From Haliclystus octoradiatus (lineage: Eukaryota; Cnidaria; Staurozoa; Stauromedusae; Haliclystidae), in NCBI GenBank assembly GCA_916610825.1, contig OU744453.1:17944241-18008240 (forward strand): a stretch of DNA of 64,000 nt, written 5' to 3'. The notes beneath the pieces are model-generated. The model made no database searches, had not been told where the DNA came from, and saw only the letters and a list, made by a program, of their open reading frames with translations. Shown piece after piece: positions 49,621 through 61,331 of the stretch. Each line of letters starts with the position of its first letter. Position 1 is the stretch's first letter. Both the position numbers and the translations under genes were made by a program.

Positions 49621-50443
49621 AATCGCGAAATTGCCAAACAATTATATGGAGAATAAGGAAATTGATGCTGAATCACAATCATTTATTTGAATATTCGAAA
49701 TATATAGTTATATAGATTGGAAAAAATGGCTGGGAAAAGCCCTTTACGAACAGAGTTTCGCCGGCGTTAAATTTGCAATTCTCAAACTGTCACTTCTCTG
49801 ATGATCAAATAAAGAGGTACTGTCCGATGATAGTGAATTAAACGTGTTTAACTCCGAGATACGGTAAGAGGATTTGCCTTATCATTGATATGCTATGTAT
49901 TATGACAGACATTATATAATAGTGTTAATACTTCTCCATCGGGGTGTATATCTAACTACCTGTGTTTGCGACCAGGTTAGTGACATAATAACTGTTTAGA
50001 ACGACCAAAGAGGAATCTATTACAATAATCAATTAGATGAGATCAGCATCTAATTTATTTATATAAATTTACCCAAAGGAAAATCAATTTACTAAATATT
50101 ACACCCTCTTAATTTGCATATTCAAGAAGATTATTTATTACAACTCATTACCTATAATGAACTCGTAATATAAGATAATCAATATAGCATGAACAGTAAA
50201 TTTAATAACATATAAAATTGCTATTTTATAGTTTGTATAGAATTAGAGTTTGAAATGTCATAATTGAGTAATTCTATAAAGATAGCATATACATTTGTAT
50301 TTTTTAAATTAGAATTTTATCCAAGGTATATAATCGATATTGAAATCATTTCAGAGAAACACAAAATCTCATATTTCGTCTTCTGACTTCTTCAATTGAA
50401 ATCATTTCTGAAGATCATAGAGCACAGTTTATTGTAAAATTGA
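49621..50443. other. Convergent 3' intergenic region
   Basis: The 3' ends of the NTR-domain gene (+) and the first MANF paralogue (-) face each other across about 820 bp of AT-rich DNA. AATAAA at 49808 serves the plus gene; inverted AATAAA-like strings near 50055 could serve the minus gene. No other feature seen. Confidence 0.6.
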
Positions 50444-53400
50444 TTATATCTCAATATAATTTGACTTCACTTCTTCGATTCTTTTGATGTAATCAGATTT
50501 ATCTGCACATCCTGGGCAAGTTTCATTCCAACCCTTGAGAATTTTTTTCAATTTTTTCATACTCATCTTTTTTAAATTAATGTTTTTCCAATCGAGCCCT
50601 TTCTCTAAAAAATAAAATGTATTCTTCCTTCACTAATCCACGTGGATTACTACATGTACTAGGTACTATATATACTCGCTATTACTGCGTAATACTGTAA
50701 ATACTGTAAGCTGTCTATTGAGAGTTTTTGGAATGCCAAAACGGGAGAAGAGAGCAACCAAAGGCATCAATCCACCCATTGCCCGCATTTGCAATTATTA
50801 AAACAAGACCAACGTTCGTTAGGTGGGCAAAATCCATATGCAACCTTTCCCTTGGCTGGGAGAGGGTCATCTCTGCACAGAATTACCAAGTCGTGGCCGA
50901 ATTGAACAGCATTTTTGGCAAGTTGATAAAAAAATTTCAGGTGGAATGAGCTTTTTCTAAAACAATGCGACGGAGTGAGTTGGCACGGGATGAAAGGAGC
51001 AAAACGATAATAAATAATATTGTTTTCAACGGTTAATGATTACTGATACCTGTAAAAAGCATGTTCAGCTTGGGATAATCCTGACATTAATTATCCTGAC
51101 CTGGATTATCTGAAATGGTGCGATTTGTGATGCTTTTTGCCACATAATCTGTAATTGTGGCAGTGGCTAGTTCAGCTGCATCAAGTACGGGAGATGAAAA
51201 TGCCACATTTGTGGCAGTAAAAATATTGGCAACAGAATCTTCACGTGTGACTGTCGTCACAGACGGCAAATCTACAACCTGTGTAGTAGTATAGTCCCAT
51301 AGAAAAAACAAACCAATTATATGGGCACTTTGACTACAAGATAGTTATTGGAAATAGTCTAGAATTATTTAACATGAAATTCTGAACAAATTTAAGTCAA
51401 CAAATAATTATCTCCGATGCACATTTTAATATATTTTTTGAATCTAATTTGTTTTTCTATGGGACTATACTACTACACAGATAGTAGATTTGCCGTCTTT
51501 GACAAGCGAGAAAGTGCGTCAACATGAGCTATGATTTGATAGCCCATCTCGAAATACATGCAGGGGCGGCATTAGGGACTATGCATGGTTTTCACAGTAT
51601 AAAAATAACATTACCTGATGATCGGTAATCAAGGGAAACCAACGACCAAGGAGACATTGCCGTAAACGTTCAACACACCAAACAACAGCAAATGCTTCTC
51701 GCTCAGTTGCTGAAAGTTTTTCCCCCACAGGAGTCAGGAGTTTTTGAAACATAAATGATTGGTTGATCGTCCTGTATTTAATATATACTAGCGAATGCCT
51801 TGCCAGGTGCGTCTGTAGGACTTCAAGGTTTACAGGCTTGCTCAAATGCCACGTTTACACGAGAGCAGAAACCCGGGTTTCCAAAAGTCTTTCAAAGGTC
51901 CACTTCCAAAAAGTTCAGATAGGTTGAACAAGAGGTGACGAAGAAAGTTCACTTTTGAGATTTTTGAATGATGCCTGTGCAAGGTCGGTCCATTTGAAAA
52001 GACATCATGTTTGCGCAAGACATTTAAAGGATCGAGCTATTTTAGTTGCAAAATTTGGGGTCAATCTACAAAATGAATTGACTGATCTATAAGTCCCACT
52101 TTGATGTATCGCAATTTGACGAGCGGTAAGCGGTCACTTACCAATATATCAAAATCGTCATAGTAAAAGTGAGACTTGAGCAAGTCAACAAAAAAAATGG
52201 AATTAGTCCGATAAAGGATGCAACTTCTTGTTTCAAAGTAGGTTGGGACAAGGTTGGGAAAGCGCTAACACTTTTGTTGTAAAAGTTGTGAAAAAAGTCA
52301 AGTGAAAATGGAATAGGGGAATTGGATAGTGTCAATTGAGATTCATAAAGCGTTTATATCAGAGCCACCTATTTACAAGAGTTGGGACACGCTTTCATGT
52401 GCCGCTATCGTCTCCAATTGGACAGATGCCAGTCACGTGATTTTTGGATGCCATCTTTGTTCTTTTGGAAACAGGTTCTCAATCATTTCAAGTGAAACGC
52501 GCGAAAAAATGCAATACAATATGGCTGAAAAAACACACAACATTCTCCTGCACATGCGCACTGTTAAAAACGTGCTCGGGTCCAGGCAAAAAGATACAAA
52601 AATGGCAGAAGTGTCCAACTCTTGTAAATAGATGGCTCTGGTTTTTATTGGTCTGAACCCGGTTCTTACCGTAACTTAAATCACACATCTGCCGATCTTT
52701 TTTCTTCAATGCTTCGCATATATTTTCAACTGGTTTATAAAAGCTGAGTGATTTAGTGATATCTTTTAGCCAGTTATTAGCAGCGGAATCATCTAATCCA
52801 CCAATATAGTAACACTATAATGACACAAAGTCAAAAATATTCTATCAACTTATTAATACACCTTAATACACAGTATACTCTACGGTAATAAAGAAGAATT
52901 AATGAAAGCTCCAACTGTAATTTGTAATTGTAAATTGTCTGACCATAGGTTGACACATATTCAAAATTTTGAGTCAAATTTCGGGCAATTTAAAAAAAAA
53001 AGAAGGCAAAATCGTGCAATTTTGAAGGTATACTAGACAGTATACTGAAACTCCCAATATGAAAATGTCACGACTTTTTCCGGGTAAAATACACACTTCG
53101 TCAGTCTTCTTAGATTTGATGTATTAGACTCTGCTACTCTGCTAGTTCAAGTTTCTACAGATTTAATTATAATTACGATGATTTATGACAATACAATAAC
53201 GATTGTAAACTTATAACAACTTTGAAGCCTGAAGTTATATATATATATGTTTCACAATCACAAATAATTGATATATATTTGTTGACTAGATAGCCTATAT
53301 ATAGTAATACTACATTAAAGGCTGCCTGTCAAACTCACAAAGCGATTTTCTTCATCCTTGGCTTTCTTGCAGGCTTTTTTCAGTTTATTCGAGATAGTAC

Positions 53401-54841
53401 TTTCGTCTTTTCTGTCTTCAGGATTTATTTTTTTTTCAAATTTTTTCAAGAACTTGATACAAACTAACAATGAAGATAGAGAAATAAAAATAGAAAATTA
53501 TACTTAGCCACATTGTATTACATTATTTAAATATACTCTAAACTGAAACATATCTAACTGGCAGGGAAACTGCATGTGTAATTCGGATGATCTTATAAAC
53601 ACAACTCTCATTTGTTAAAACTCGACGTGTTGATATTATTCCCTTGAATAGTATATCAAACTATTCTTCTCCACTGCTTTTAAAACAATTATCCTGAACT
53701 CTCCCCCGGGGGGATGACTTCCATACATCGGCTGTACGGGGACCGAGAACTCTACAATCTGTGTAGTAGTATAGTCCCATAGAAAAATCAAACAATCAAA
53801 TGGACATTTTGACCATGAGATAGTTACTGGAAATGGTCTAGAATGATTTATCATGATATTATGAACCAATTAGAATCAAAAACTATTTTAAAATGTGCAC
53901 CATAACTAGTTCCCGGCTTTTTCATCGCTATCCTAGGTTAGTAACAATAAGAGACTGGAACTAGTTTTGGTGCAAATTTTAAGATATATTTTGAGACTGT
54001 AATTAATTCAGAATAACATGGTGAATAATTCTACATTATTTGCAATAACTATCTGGTAGTCAAAGTGCCCATACGATTGTTTGATTATTTTCTATGGGAC
54101 TATACTACTACACAGATTGAAGATTTGTGTACGGGGACCTGCCATTTTTAACTACATTTTGAAAACGTGACTTTTTCCCTAATTCTAGTGAAACTTTACG
54201 GTGTCAATTAAGAACTTTTCCCTTGTTTTTCTCATGAAACATGAGATTTTAAGGTACCTTGCTGTGTAATTTTTCGGTTTTCCTCGATTTCTGAAATGGC
54301 ATACCCCCGTCAAAAAATTATCAAAGTACCACCTTCCCCCATCCCGGGAGCTCTCATCGCTTTTTCATCACGATGTAAAATTCCAATCAAAGTTTATCAC
54401 ATCACAAATTTATTGCATATTTTTGTACAGAGATACTTTTCATAATACCCTCTTAATGCATGAAAAGCTTAAAAGATATTATATATACTGCCGTGTTTGT
54501 ACAATATACATAATGCTGTGATGCCCTATCTCTTTGGCAATTTACATGTCTAAAGTAGAAAGTTGCAAGCAAGCGAAAGTCACTTAATTAATTACTGTAA
54601 TCTAAAGATATATGCAATGAATATTGAGCCTACGATGTGTAAAATTCAAAATGGGAAAGTAAATAATTCGTGAATGCTTTCTTTGATACCTGAATAAAAA
54701 ACGATCAGGAAAATAATTTAATGGTCCTAGATAAACGTCTTCTAATAATATCTAATTACCTTCGCATTCTCCCTCTTGCAATTTCGGTTCACAAATTTGA
54801 ACCAATAAAATTCCAAACAAAAACATTATAAATGAATTCAT
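50444..54841 (-). CDS. MANF/ARMET paralogue B (lacks ER-retention tail)
   Basis: Secreted neurotrophic/ER-stress factor family. Four exons: 54760-54841, 53339-53463, 52670-52814, 50444-50604; 170 residues. Signal peptide about 1-18, then the saposin-like N domain opening LQEGECEVC, with KACKKAKDEENRF and CYYIGG, and the SAP-like C domain from GLDWKNINLKK. All eight family cysteines are present, including the CXXC (CPGC, 147-150). The exon phases match paralogue A exactly. It is clearly more diverged than A: more lysine-rich, and it ends YIEI (167-170), which is not an RTDL/KDEL-type signal, so it should be less well retained in the ER. Upstream ATG at 54852 is in another frame. Confidence 0.93.
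51267..51493. mobile_element. Palindromic element, copy 2 (internally deleted)
   Basis: Same ends as 33939-34314 (TGTGTAGTAGTATAGTCCCA and inverse) but the centre is shortened to leave 227 bp. The inverted match extends outward through GACGGCAAATCTAC. In intron 3 of MANF-B. Confidence 0.8.
51615..52330 (-). mobile_element. Ty3/gypsy-type retrotransposon pol remnant
   Basis: Minus-strand fragments in several frames: a PTLKQEVASFIGLIPFF segment (RT connection), FKWTDLAQASFKNLKSEL (start of RNase H tether), and SATEREAFAVVWCVERLRQ followed by LITDHQ (RNase H). Order and spacing are those of Ty3/gypsy pol. Stops and frameshifts show it is dead, and homology ends abruptly after TDHQ. No LTRs seen. 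Confidence 0.75.
52360..52640. mobile_element. hAT-type MITE, family 1, copy 4
   Basis: 281 bp; target duplication GTTTATAT / GTTTTTAT. Interior almost identical to copy 2. The duplicated target ends 21 bases inside MANF-B intron 3. Confidence 0.9.
53695..54358. mobile_element. TIR element hosting a nested palindromic insertion
   Basis: Left end CTCTCCCCCGGGGGGATGAC and right end inverted CTCCCGGGATGGGGGAAGGT. It is split by the palindromic element at 53744-54127. In intron 1 of MANF-B. Confidence 0.55.
53744..54127. mobile_element. Palindromic element, copy 3
   Basis: Full-length copy with arms as in 33939-34314, flanked by a perfect 11-bp duplication TGTACGGGGAC (53733-53743 and 54128-54138), which defines the ends. 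Confidence 0.85.
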
Positions 54842-56824
54842 ATTCAAACATATATTTTAACATGAAATACGTATTCGTAGGTTGTGTTAAAATTATTTCT
54901 GCCGCGTGCAATATATGAGCCTGCGTCACAGACCAAAACATTTAAAAACGCTAGGGTCTGTGTTTGATTACGGCCCCTTGTCTAGTTTTGGGGGCGGTTT
55001 CAATTTGTTTGAAGATGTACAGATTTAGTGGTAATAGATGATGCAATTTAAAGGGAATTTAAAGTATAAATTCATTGAATTAAGTAACTGATATTATAAC
55101 TTAATACATTGTTGCACATATTGTGATTACTAAACATCCTATCATTTTTAGCAATAGATTACCAAATATTGATTTATCGCGATATTGCAGCTTTTCATTG
55201 GAGGAAATTTTCATTTTGTACAACGTTGAACAATAAATCGATATAGTTAATTATTCATTTTCTTAATCATGCATAAAGCATTTGTAGGCCTCTATTCAAA
55301 TGGAAGTTGTACTTCCCATTATTTGCTCGTAAATTTTACACCGTTCGATTATATAAACAAAAGGGAATATACCGTTTTGGCTTAACAGGAACAATTGTGG
55401 GTCTGGGTGCTAATGAGATATGACTCGGTCCACAATGATTGGACAAAACCATATATGACAAAACTAAGAATTCCTACCAAAATATCACATGATAACCATA
55501 TGAGGGCTAGACGCTATAAGGGGACTTGCCACTTTTTGAGGTTTGTATTCCAATTGAGAAAAACTCCTTTTTCTGTAGGAAATTTCAGGTTCTAGAACTT
55601 GTAGGTATTCTTTTTGATTTTCTAGAGAACATTAAAATTTGTGACTACTTCGAAAAAGAAAGAAAAATTCGAAGAAATTTGTTTAGATATTTGAAACTTT
55701 TTGGGTCGATTATTTCAAAACGCAAAATTAAGCTGATGACCAGGATTCCAACTAAACTGGATGAAGCTGATTACACATCGTCCTGTTTCTGTCCTGCTCC
55801 AGTCACAGCTGTGTAATTTAAAGTATGTTGTTGGTTTATTTTCCGATTTTATTTTCTGATGGAATGTAAAGATAATACTTCCGTTATATTGCGACGCAAT
55901 TACTGAGAGCCTAGATCCTAGCCTGTTTGCAGAGTCGCAGATCGACTCACTGTCCAATTTAAACCTGGTAGATTTGTAACTGAGTTTACATTTTGACAGT
56001 GAGTCTGCAAGCAGGCTAGCAAGATCCAAGTTCGTGAGACCATTTTGGTAGGACAATTCAAGATAGTAGAACTGTTTAAACAACGCGAGCAAATATCTTT
56101 GGTAAAGGGGCGTTGCCCTTTTTTCAAGTGTTGCAATGTCTTAAGGGTCTTTACTTAGCTAGGGGAGGGTTAAACGTAGGTGTGGCTTATCCGATTATGG
56201 GACCTCACTCCACTATTCAGCTACATTACACTTAAACAAGGCGTGAGGGGGATTTTAACGGTTTCAACTGTATGTACTAGGAAAAAAAGAATATATGAAA
56301 CCACAACCACTACATAAAATACAAGTTCGCTTGTTGTAAAACAAATACTCTTTTGCATCCTTTTTATATCACACACTGGACGACGAAGATGGACAATTGT
56401 ACAAGACATCTTTATATTACAACATAATAATATATTTATACATTTTAAACATTATATTATGCATTTAAGATATTGAATTATAAGCCTATTTGGAACTATA
56501 TTAAAATATTTTTCCGCAAAACATTCTTATCGATACAACATCAATAAATTACGTTCTCTTCAAGAAAGAAGTTGTCTGTCATATTATGCCACATTAAATG
56601 ACATAACTTTTTAAGTAATTTTAGCATGCTCATAAATTTTTGCAGATAGAAATTACTTGAATGTGCAAATACTATATATGCTAATTAAAATGTAGGAAAA
56701 TTTGAAAACCTAAATTGTTATATAATCTTCAGTGCTACCCTTTATCACGTAATAATTGCACTTTGAAATGTTGTTAAATAATCAGAGAATAATGAAAAAA
56801 GATTCCTAATTGAGTGTTTACTTT
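54842..56824. other. Spacer between the two MANF paralogues
   Basis: About 2 kb without coding sequence. It must hold the promoter of MANF-B and the terminator of MANF-A. The one clear structure is an imperfect palindrome at 55914-56029 (GATCCTAGCCTGTTTGCAGA / inverted GATCTTGCTAGCCTGCTTGC). Confidence 0.6.
55914..56029. repeat. Imperfect palindrome, ~115 bp
   Basis: Arms built around TAGCCTGYTTGCAGA and GACTCACTGTC with a central spacer of about 40 bp. Looks like a small foldback MITE. Confidence 0.65.
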
Positions 56825-59800
56825 CTATAATTCAGTTTTTTCTGCGCGTAATTTTTCAATTCTTTTGATGTAATCACTTTTCTCAAGACATCCATCACAA
56901 GTTTCATCCCAACCGCTAAGAATATTTTTCAATTCTCGTACTCTCATTTTCTTCAAGTTGATGTTATTCCAATCAAGTTCCTTTTCTGAAAATGGATAAC
57001 GCAAAAACAATCAGAGATGAGACTATTAGGCCTACCAAAATTACCAATGTTTAAAGCCCATTAGTTATTAGAAGATTAGCTATGGCAGTCGGCCGATTAA
57101 TCGAAGTTCCGATCAGGGTCCGACAAAGTCTGGAAACTTGGAAACCTAGTTTGCGGAAGGCTAGTAAAATTCAGAAGTAAAAGGCAAAATGCTGGATATA
57201 AAGCTAAAATAATTAGAATAATACGAAAAATATAATTTCGATTTTACGTTTTTATGTCAGTAAAATTATTCAAAAGTTTATCTAAAAAGTTTTAGTTTGC
57301 AGAAGGTAAAACATTTTGTCGGACCCTGGTTCTGATTATTTCTCACTCTAAAGAAGTGATTACAAAAAATACTGGCTGTCTGACAACACGCAGATCAATT
57401 GTAAATATGTCAAAACAATTCCTAAAAGTCAACTGAGAATCTCTTACTTAACTGGGATTCAGATGTAGACAACTTCTCCTACTGATTAGATTAATCAAAG
57501 TATGGTATAGGCCTAAGATTGAGTTTTCCTGATCCCTAAAGCATTTCTAACTTTTTCTGGATATTTTTGTTGAGAATTGACCAAAACATCAGAAAATATC
57601 AATTTATTCGGGATTTTCTAGTGAGATCAAACGTAGATTAAGTCATTAACTGAAAAAATTGATTGGAAAAAGTTTGAAGCAGATTCAATAAGAAATGACG
57701 GAGATATTGATGTTTTAGATAGAGATTGTTCTATTTCTGCCGCTTGTCTATTTTTGCGATGTAAATATTCAACGTTTTCAATATTCAATGTTATTTTGAA
57801 TTAGTTTGAGACAAAATTGAATATCTATAACAGGAAAATAAATGCGCGGCAGGAATAGACTTGTTAAACATTGATTTCTCTGTCAATTCTTATCGGACTG
57901 GCTTCCTCATTGAATTTTTCAGTTGATATAGTGATAGTGTAGTACATCAGAATGGATCAGTACTTTGTAAGATTCTTACGGGGTCGGCATGGAGAAGACA
58001 GAAAAACACGCAAGTAACTTCAAAATATAAACACGTCTTTATTCGACGACGATCAACAAGCAAGAGGGCGAAACAACAGGCATTCAAAACACATATAACA
58101 GTTCCTAATCACATGACAATGCGAAGCACCAATCACAACACATTACCAATTATCACATGGCATCACATGCACTCAAACAATACAATCACGCGAACAACAT
58201 GCACAATACCTAAAATACTACATGACATCACATATTCAAAACATCGTCACTACAACACTTCACACAGATATACAACTGAGACCAGGAAGGCGTGTTACCA
58301 TAAACAATATCATAACTAAATCCTACACGCCCCCCTGATCTCAAGATCACATATTACTACATATCAATATATCACACATACTTTGAAAAATATTTTTCAT
58401 CAGTAGAATCCCCTATATCAGTCGACATGCATCTTGCCTTTCATAAATAACTGTTAATATTATGTGTCAAGGATGACTCAAACTTACCATATTCAAGTTG
58501 GCAAATTTGGCTGTCTTTAGGTTTCAATCCTTCACAGATTTTTGCTACATCTTTGAAGTAAGCAATAGGTTTGGTGATTTCGTTCAAAATGTAAGTAGCT
58601 GCATCATCGGTTCCTCCAACGTAGTAGCACTGAAACAAAATTCAAAATAATAAAAATATTACCCATGATATATTGATAGCATACCCTGTTTTTTTTTTCT
58701 TCGTTTTAACAAGCAGTCGATTTAGTGCAATTAACATCGACAGAATTAAGGGTGAGATGATTTTGAAATTTACCGACTACATTTTCTATATAAATAAAAA
58801 GACATTTAAAATCAACCTACAGTCAAACCTGTTATAACAGTCACCTCTATAAAGCGGCCACCTGTCTATAGTGGTCACTCTTGCAATGTCTAAAATAGTA
58901 TTTTCTATGGAATCAAACCTGTATATAAAGGCCACCTGTCTATAATGGTCCATTTATCTACCTCTCGTAGCTGGCCATTATATACAGGTTTCACTGTATC
59001 TTACTGTAGGCCTATCATTATTTTATTGCAAAAAATCATTGGGAAACATTGGGAAGCTTTCCATCTTCTATTTTGCTTGTACAATCGTGGTTGCGCTACG
59101 CAAAAACTCAAATAAAATGTACAAACAGGAAAGTAAGTTCTATTTGATCTAAATCTGTTGCGGCAAAGACGCAATGGGACGCAATGTATACACTTCAAAA
59201 TGAATTTTATAAGAAGAACAAATAACAAGGAATGTTTGATGATTTGAAACAATTTATAAATTTCCTATTAATCAATTCGCAAGATGCAGTCACGCGACAA
59301 ATATCAACACACAGTTGGAAGTCTTGGTGAAGCACCAGACACTACTGGTACAAACCTTTGCTAAATATAGCACATTCTAATCTCATTTAAGACTTCGCTG
59401 AAAGTCCAATTCATATTTTGAGAATGGAATCGTGATATATAAAAATTCAGATATCATAAAGCAATTCTGTAATCTTTTTCCCGTCTCTATGACCATTTTA
59501 TATGCATTTGAATTAAGAAGGGTTTGACCGTAAAATTACTGCCCTTGTAAAAGCTGTCCTGCTGTGATTCTATTGTTTGATCGGTTCAACACCTCTACTG
59601 CACCTTGCGAATTACACACTAAGACAGAGTTGTCTATTGTTGAATAGTCAATTTGGTCCACCAGCCTTTTAACTTACGAAACGGTTTTCTTTTCCTTTGG
59701 CTTTCCTGCAAATCTGTTTCAATTTCTCTGTAAGAACCGCTGGTGATTTTCTATCTTCGTCATTTAAAGTCTTTTCATATTTTGTAAGGAATTTGATACA

Positions 59801-61331
59801 AACTAAAACGAAACAAGAATATTTATTACAGGAAGCAGGATAACATTTTCCTAGTAAGTTATATAAGTATAAATTAGCAGTTACATAATGTAAGCACGAA
59901 CAGGGTCCGACAAAAGATTAAGCCTTAACTGGAATACTAGAGGCATTTCAACAATTTCTTCAGAACTTCTTTGTTGTTGATGTTTGACCAATACATCATT
60001 AAAAATATCAGTTATCTGCTGAATTTGGTCTAACTTTCTGAAATCTTGCATTCGAGGATTCTTACTTTTGTCGGATCCTCGATTCGAGGCTTCGAGCAAA
60101 CAATTAAATTATGTTGTATCGATTTTGTCAGATGCAAAAGTCGAACGCTATTGCACCATTTGCATGCCTGGGTAGACGGCAATTGACTTTAGACAGCAAA
60201 AAATTTGATGCATTAAACTGGAATATTCACAATTATTCGTATTTCAAAGTTTTTGATAAAACGAGAAAAGTTGATGGAAAAAATATAATTAAATTGAGAA
60301 TTTTCTGAAATTAAATTTGTTCTGCAATAAACTTCGATTTCTTCAAGTTCCAAATTTTTGAACCTAAACGGTCATAGGAGAAATTTTGCAACAAATCAAA
60401 AACACAATAAGGAATCCCTGTAGTCCTTTAAGTAATGTCACAATTTTACAAGATTGTACAGCTGTAGATGAGGAGAGGCAGGGTCCGACAAAATGTTTTA
60501 CCTTCCGCAAACCTTATATTGTTAGATAAACATTAGAAAAATCTTCAAGTAATTTTACTGACATAAAAGCATAAAATCGAAGCTTTATGTTAGCTTTATA
60601 TCCAACATTTTGGCCAACCTTCTGAATTTTTCTAGCCTTCCGCAAACTAGGTTTCCAAGTTTCCGGACTTTGTCGGACCCTGAGGAAAGGACATCTTGCG
60701 CGGAGAGCATATCTGGCATATCGAGTCTGTAATAGAGTCCTACTTATCAACACTTATATCTATATAATTGGTTAACCATATAATTTGGCTTGCTAAAATT
60801 CAAATTTGTTTACGTTTCTATGTTAAAGACTTCAAGTTTAGTTATTTATCACCGTCTGAATATACCTTGATTAGTTTAAAGGGAACTATAAACGATGCAA
60901 CTTTAGCCAATATAAACGATGCAACTTTAGTCCATAAAGACCTACAACTTTCTGTAAGTATTTTACTCATAAAAACTTGCTTTGATCACAAGGAAAAATT
61001 TAATAATTAGCAAGCAATGCAAGATTGGATTGCCAAAATAGTTCTAGTTACTGATAGTATAATTAGGAATATAGGAATTAGCCTGCTTCAGCTCATCTAA
61101 ACTAAGCTATAAGCAGGTAAATTATGGGATGAATTTCCAGCCAAATGATTATAATAAATTTTAGTTACTTTGAGAAATTGACTAGTTGTTATAACTTCTA
61201 AAGATTTCTGGATGGCAAACATTTCATAGCGTTTTTAAATTCATATATTTACCTTCACACTCTCCCTCTCTCAGCTTTGCGGCACACATTTGAATGAAGA
61301 ATATTCCTAGCAATAAGATCGACGTATTCAT
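56825..61331 (-). CDS. MANF: MANF/ARMET paralogue A
   Basis: Mesencephalic astrocyte-derived neurotrophic factor homologue: ER-resident/secreted factor that supports protein folding under stress. Four exons: 61253-61331, 59678-59802, 58488-58629, 56825-56985; 168 residues. Signal peptide ([17 protein letters not shown]), saposin-like domain starting LREGECEVC, with [31 protein letters not shown] and [13 protein letters not shown], then the SAP-like C domain [19 protein letters not shown] and GWDETCDGC. Eight conserved cysteines; CXXC at 145-148. The C-terminus KTEL (165-168) is a KDEL-like ER-retrieval signal, as expected for the family (RTDL in mammals). Strongly conserved; this is the canonical copy. 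The intron phases (1, 0, 1) equal those of paralogue B. Confidence 0.96.
57114..57328. mobile_element. hAT-type MITE, family 2, copy 1
   Basis: TIR CAGGGTCCGACAAAGT / inverted CAGGGTCCGACAAAAT. The 8-bp duplication is GTTCCGAT (57106-57113) / GTTCTGAT (57329-57336). In intron 3 of MANF-A. Confidence 0.85.
58010..58340. other. G-poor, strand-asymmetric segment
   Basis: About 330 bp of the plus strand rich in A and C with very few G, bounded by GAAGACAGAAAAACACGC and ACACGCCCCCCTGATCTCAA. Probably part of an unclassified retroelement; no terminal repeat or coding sequence seen. Confidence 0.45.
58820..58996. mobile_element. Tigger/pogo-like MITE, copy 6
   Basis: Complete TA-flanked copy in inverted orientation (CAGTCAAACCTGTTATAAC…), the only one outside the COG5 locus. 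In intron 2 of MANF-A. Confidence 0.8.
59901..60082. mobile_element. hAT-type MITE, family 2, diverged copy
   Basis: Left end CAGGGTCCGACAAAAGATT; right end inverted GAGGATCCGACAAAAGT. Different interior; no clear target duplication. In MANF-A intron 1. Confidence 0.55.
60479..60682. mobile_element. hAT-type MITE, family 2, copy 2
   Basis: Same family as 57114 in reverse orientation; 8-bp duplication AGGAGAGG (60471-60478) / AGGAAAGG (60683-60690). MANF-A intron 1. Confidence 0.85.

Noticed and set aside
50728..50949. 73-codon plus-strand frame upstream of MANF-B exon 4
   Set aside because: Somewhat protein-like, perhaps a transposon remnant, but no motif could be named.
55715..56092. 125-codon minus-strand frame between the MANF genes
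   Set aside because: It runs through a DNA palindrome, which explains the frame and its internal similarity.
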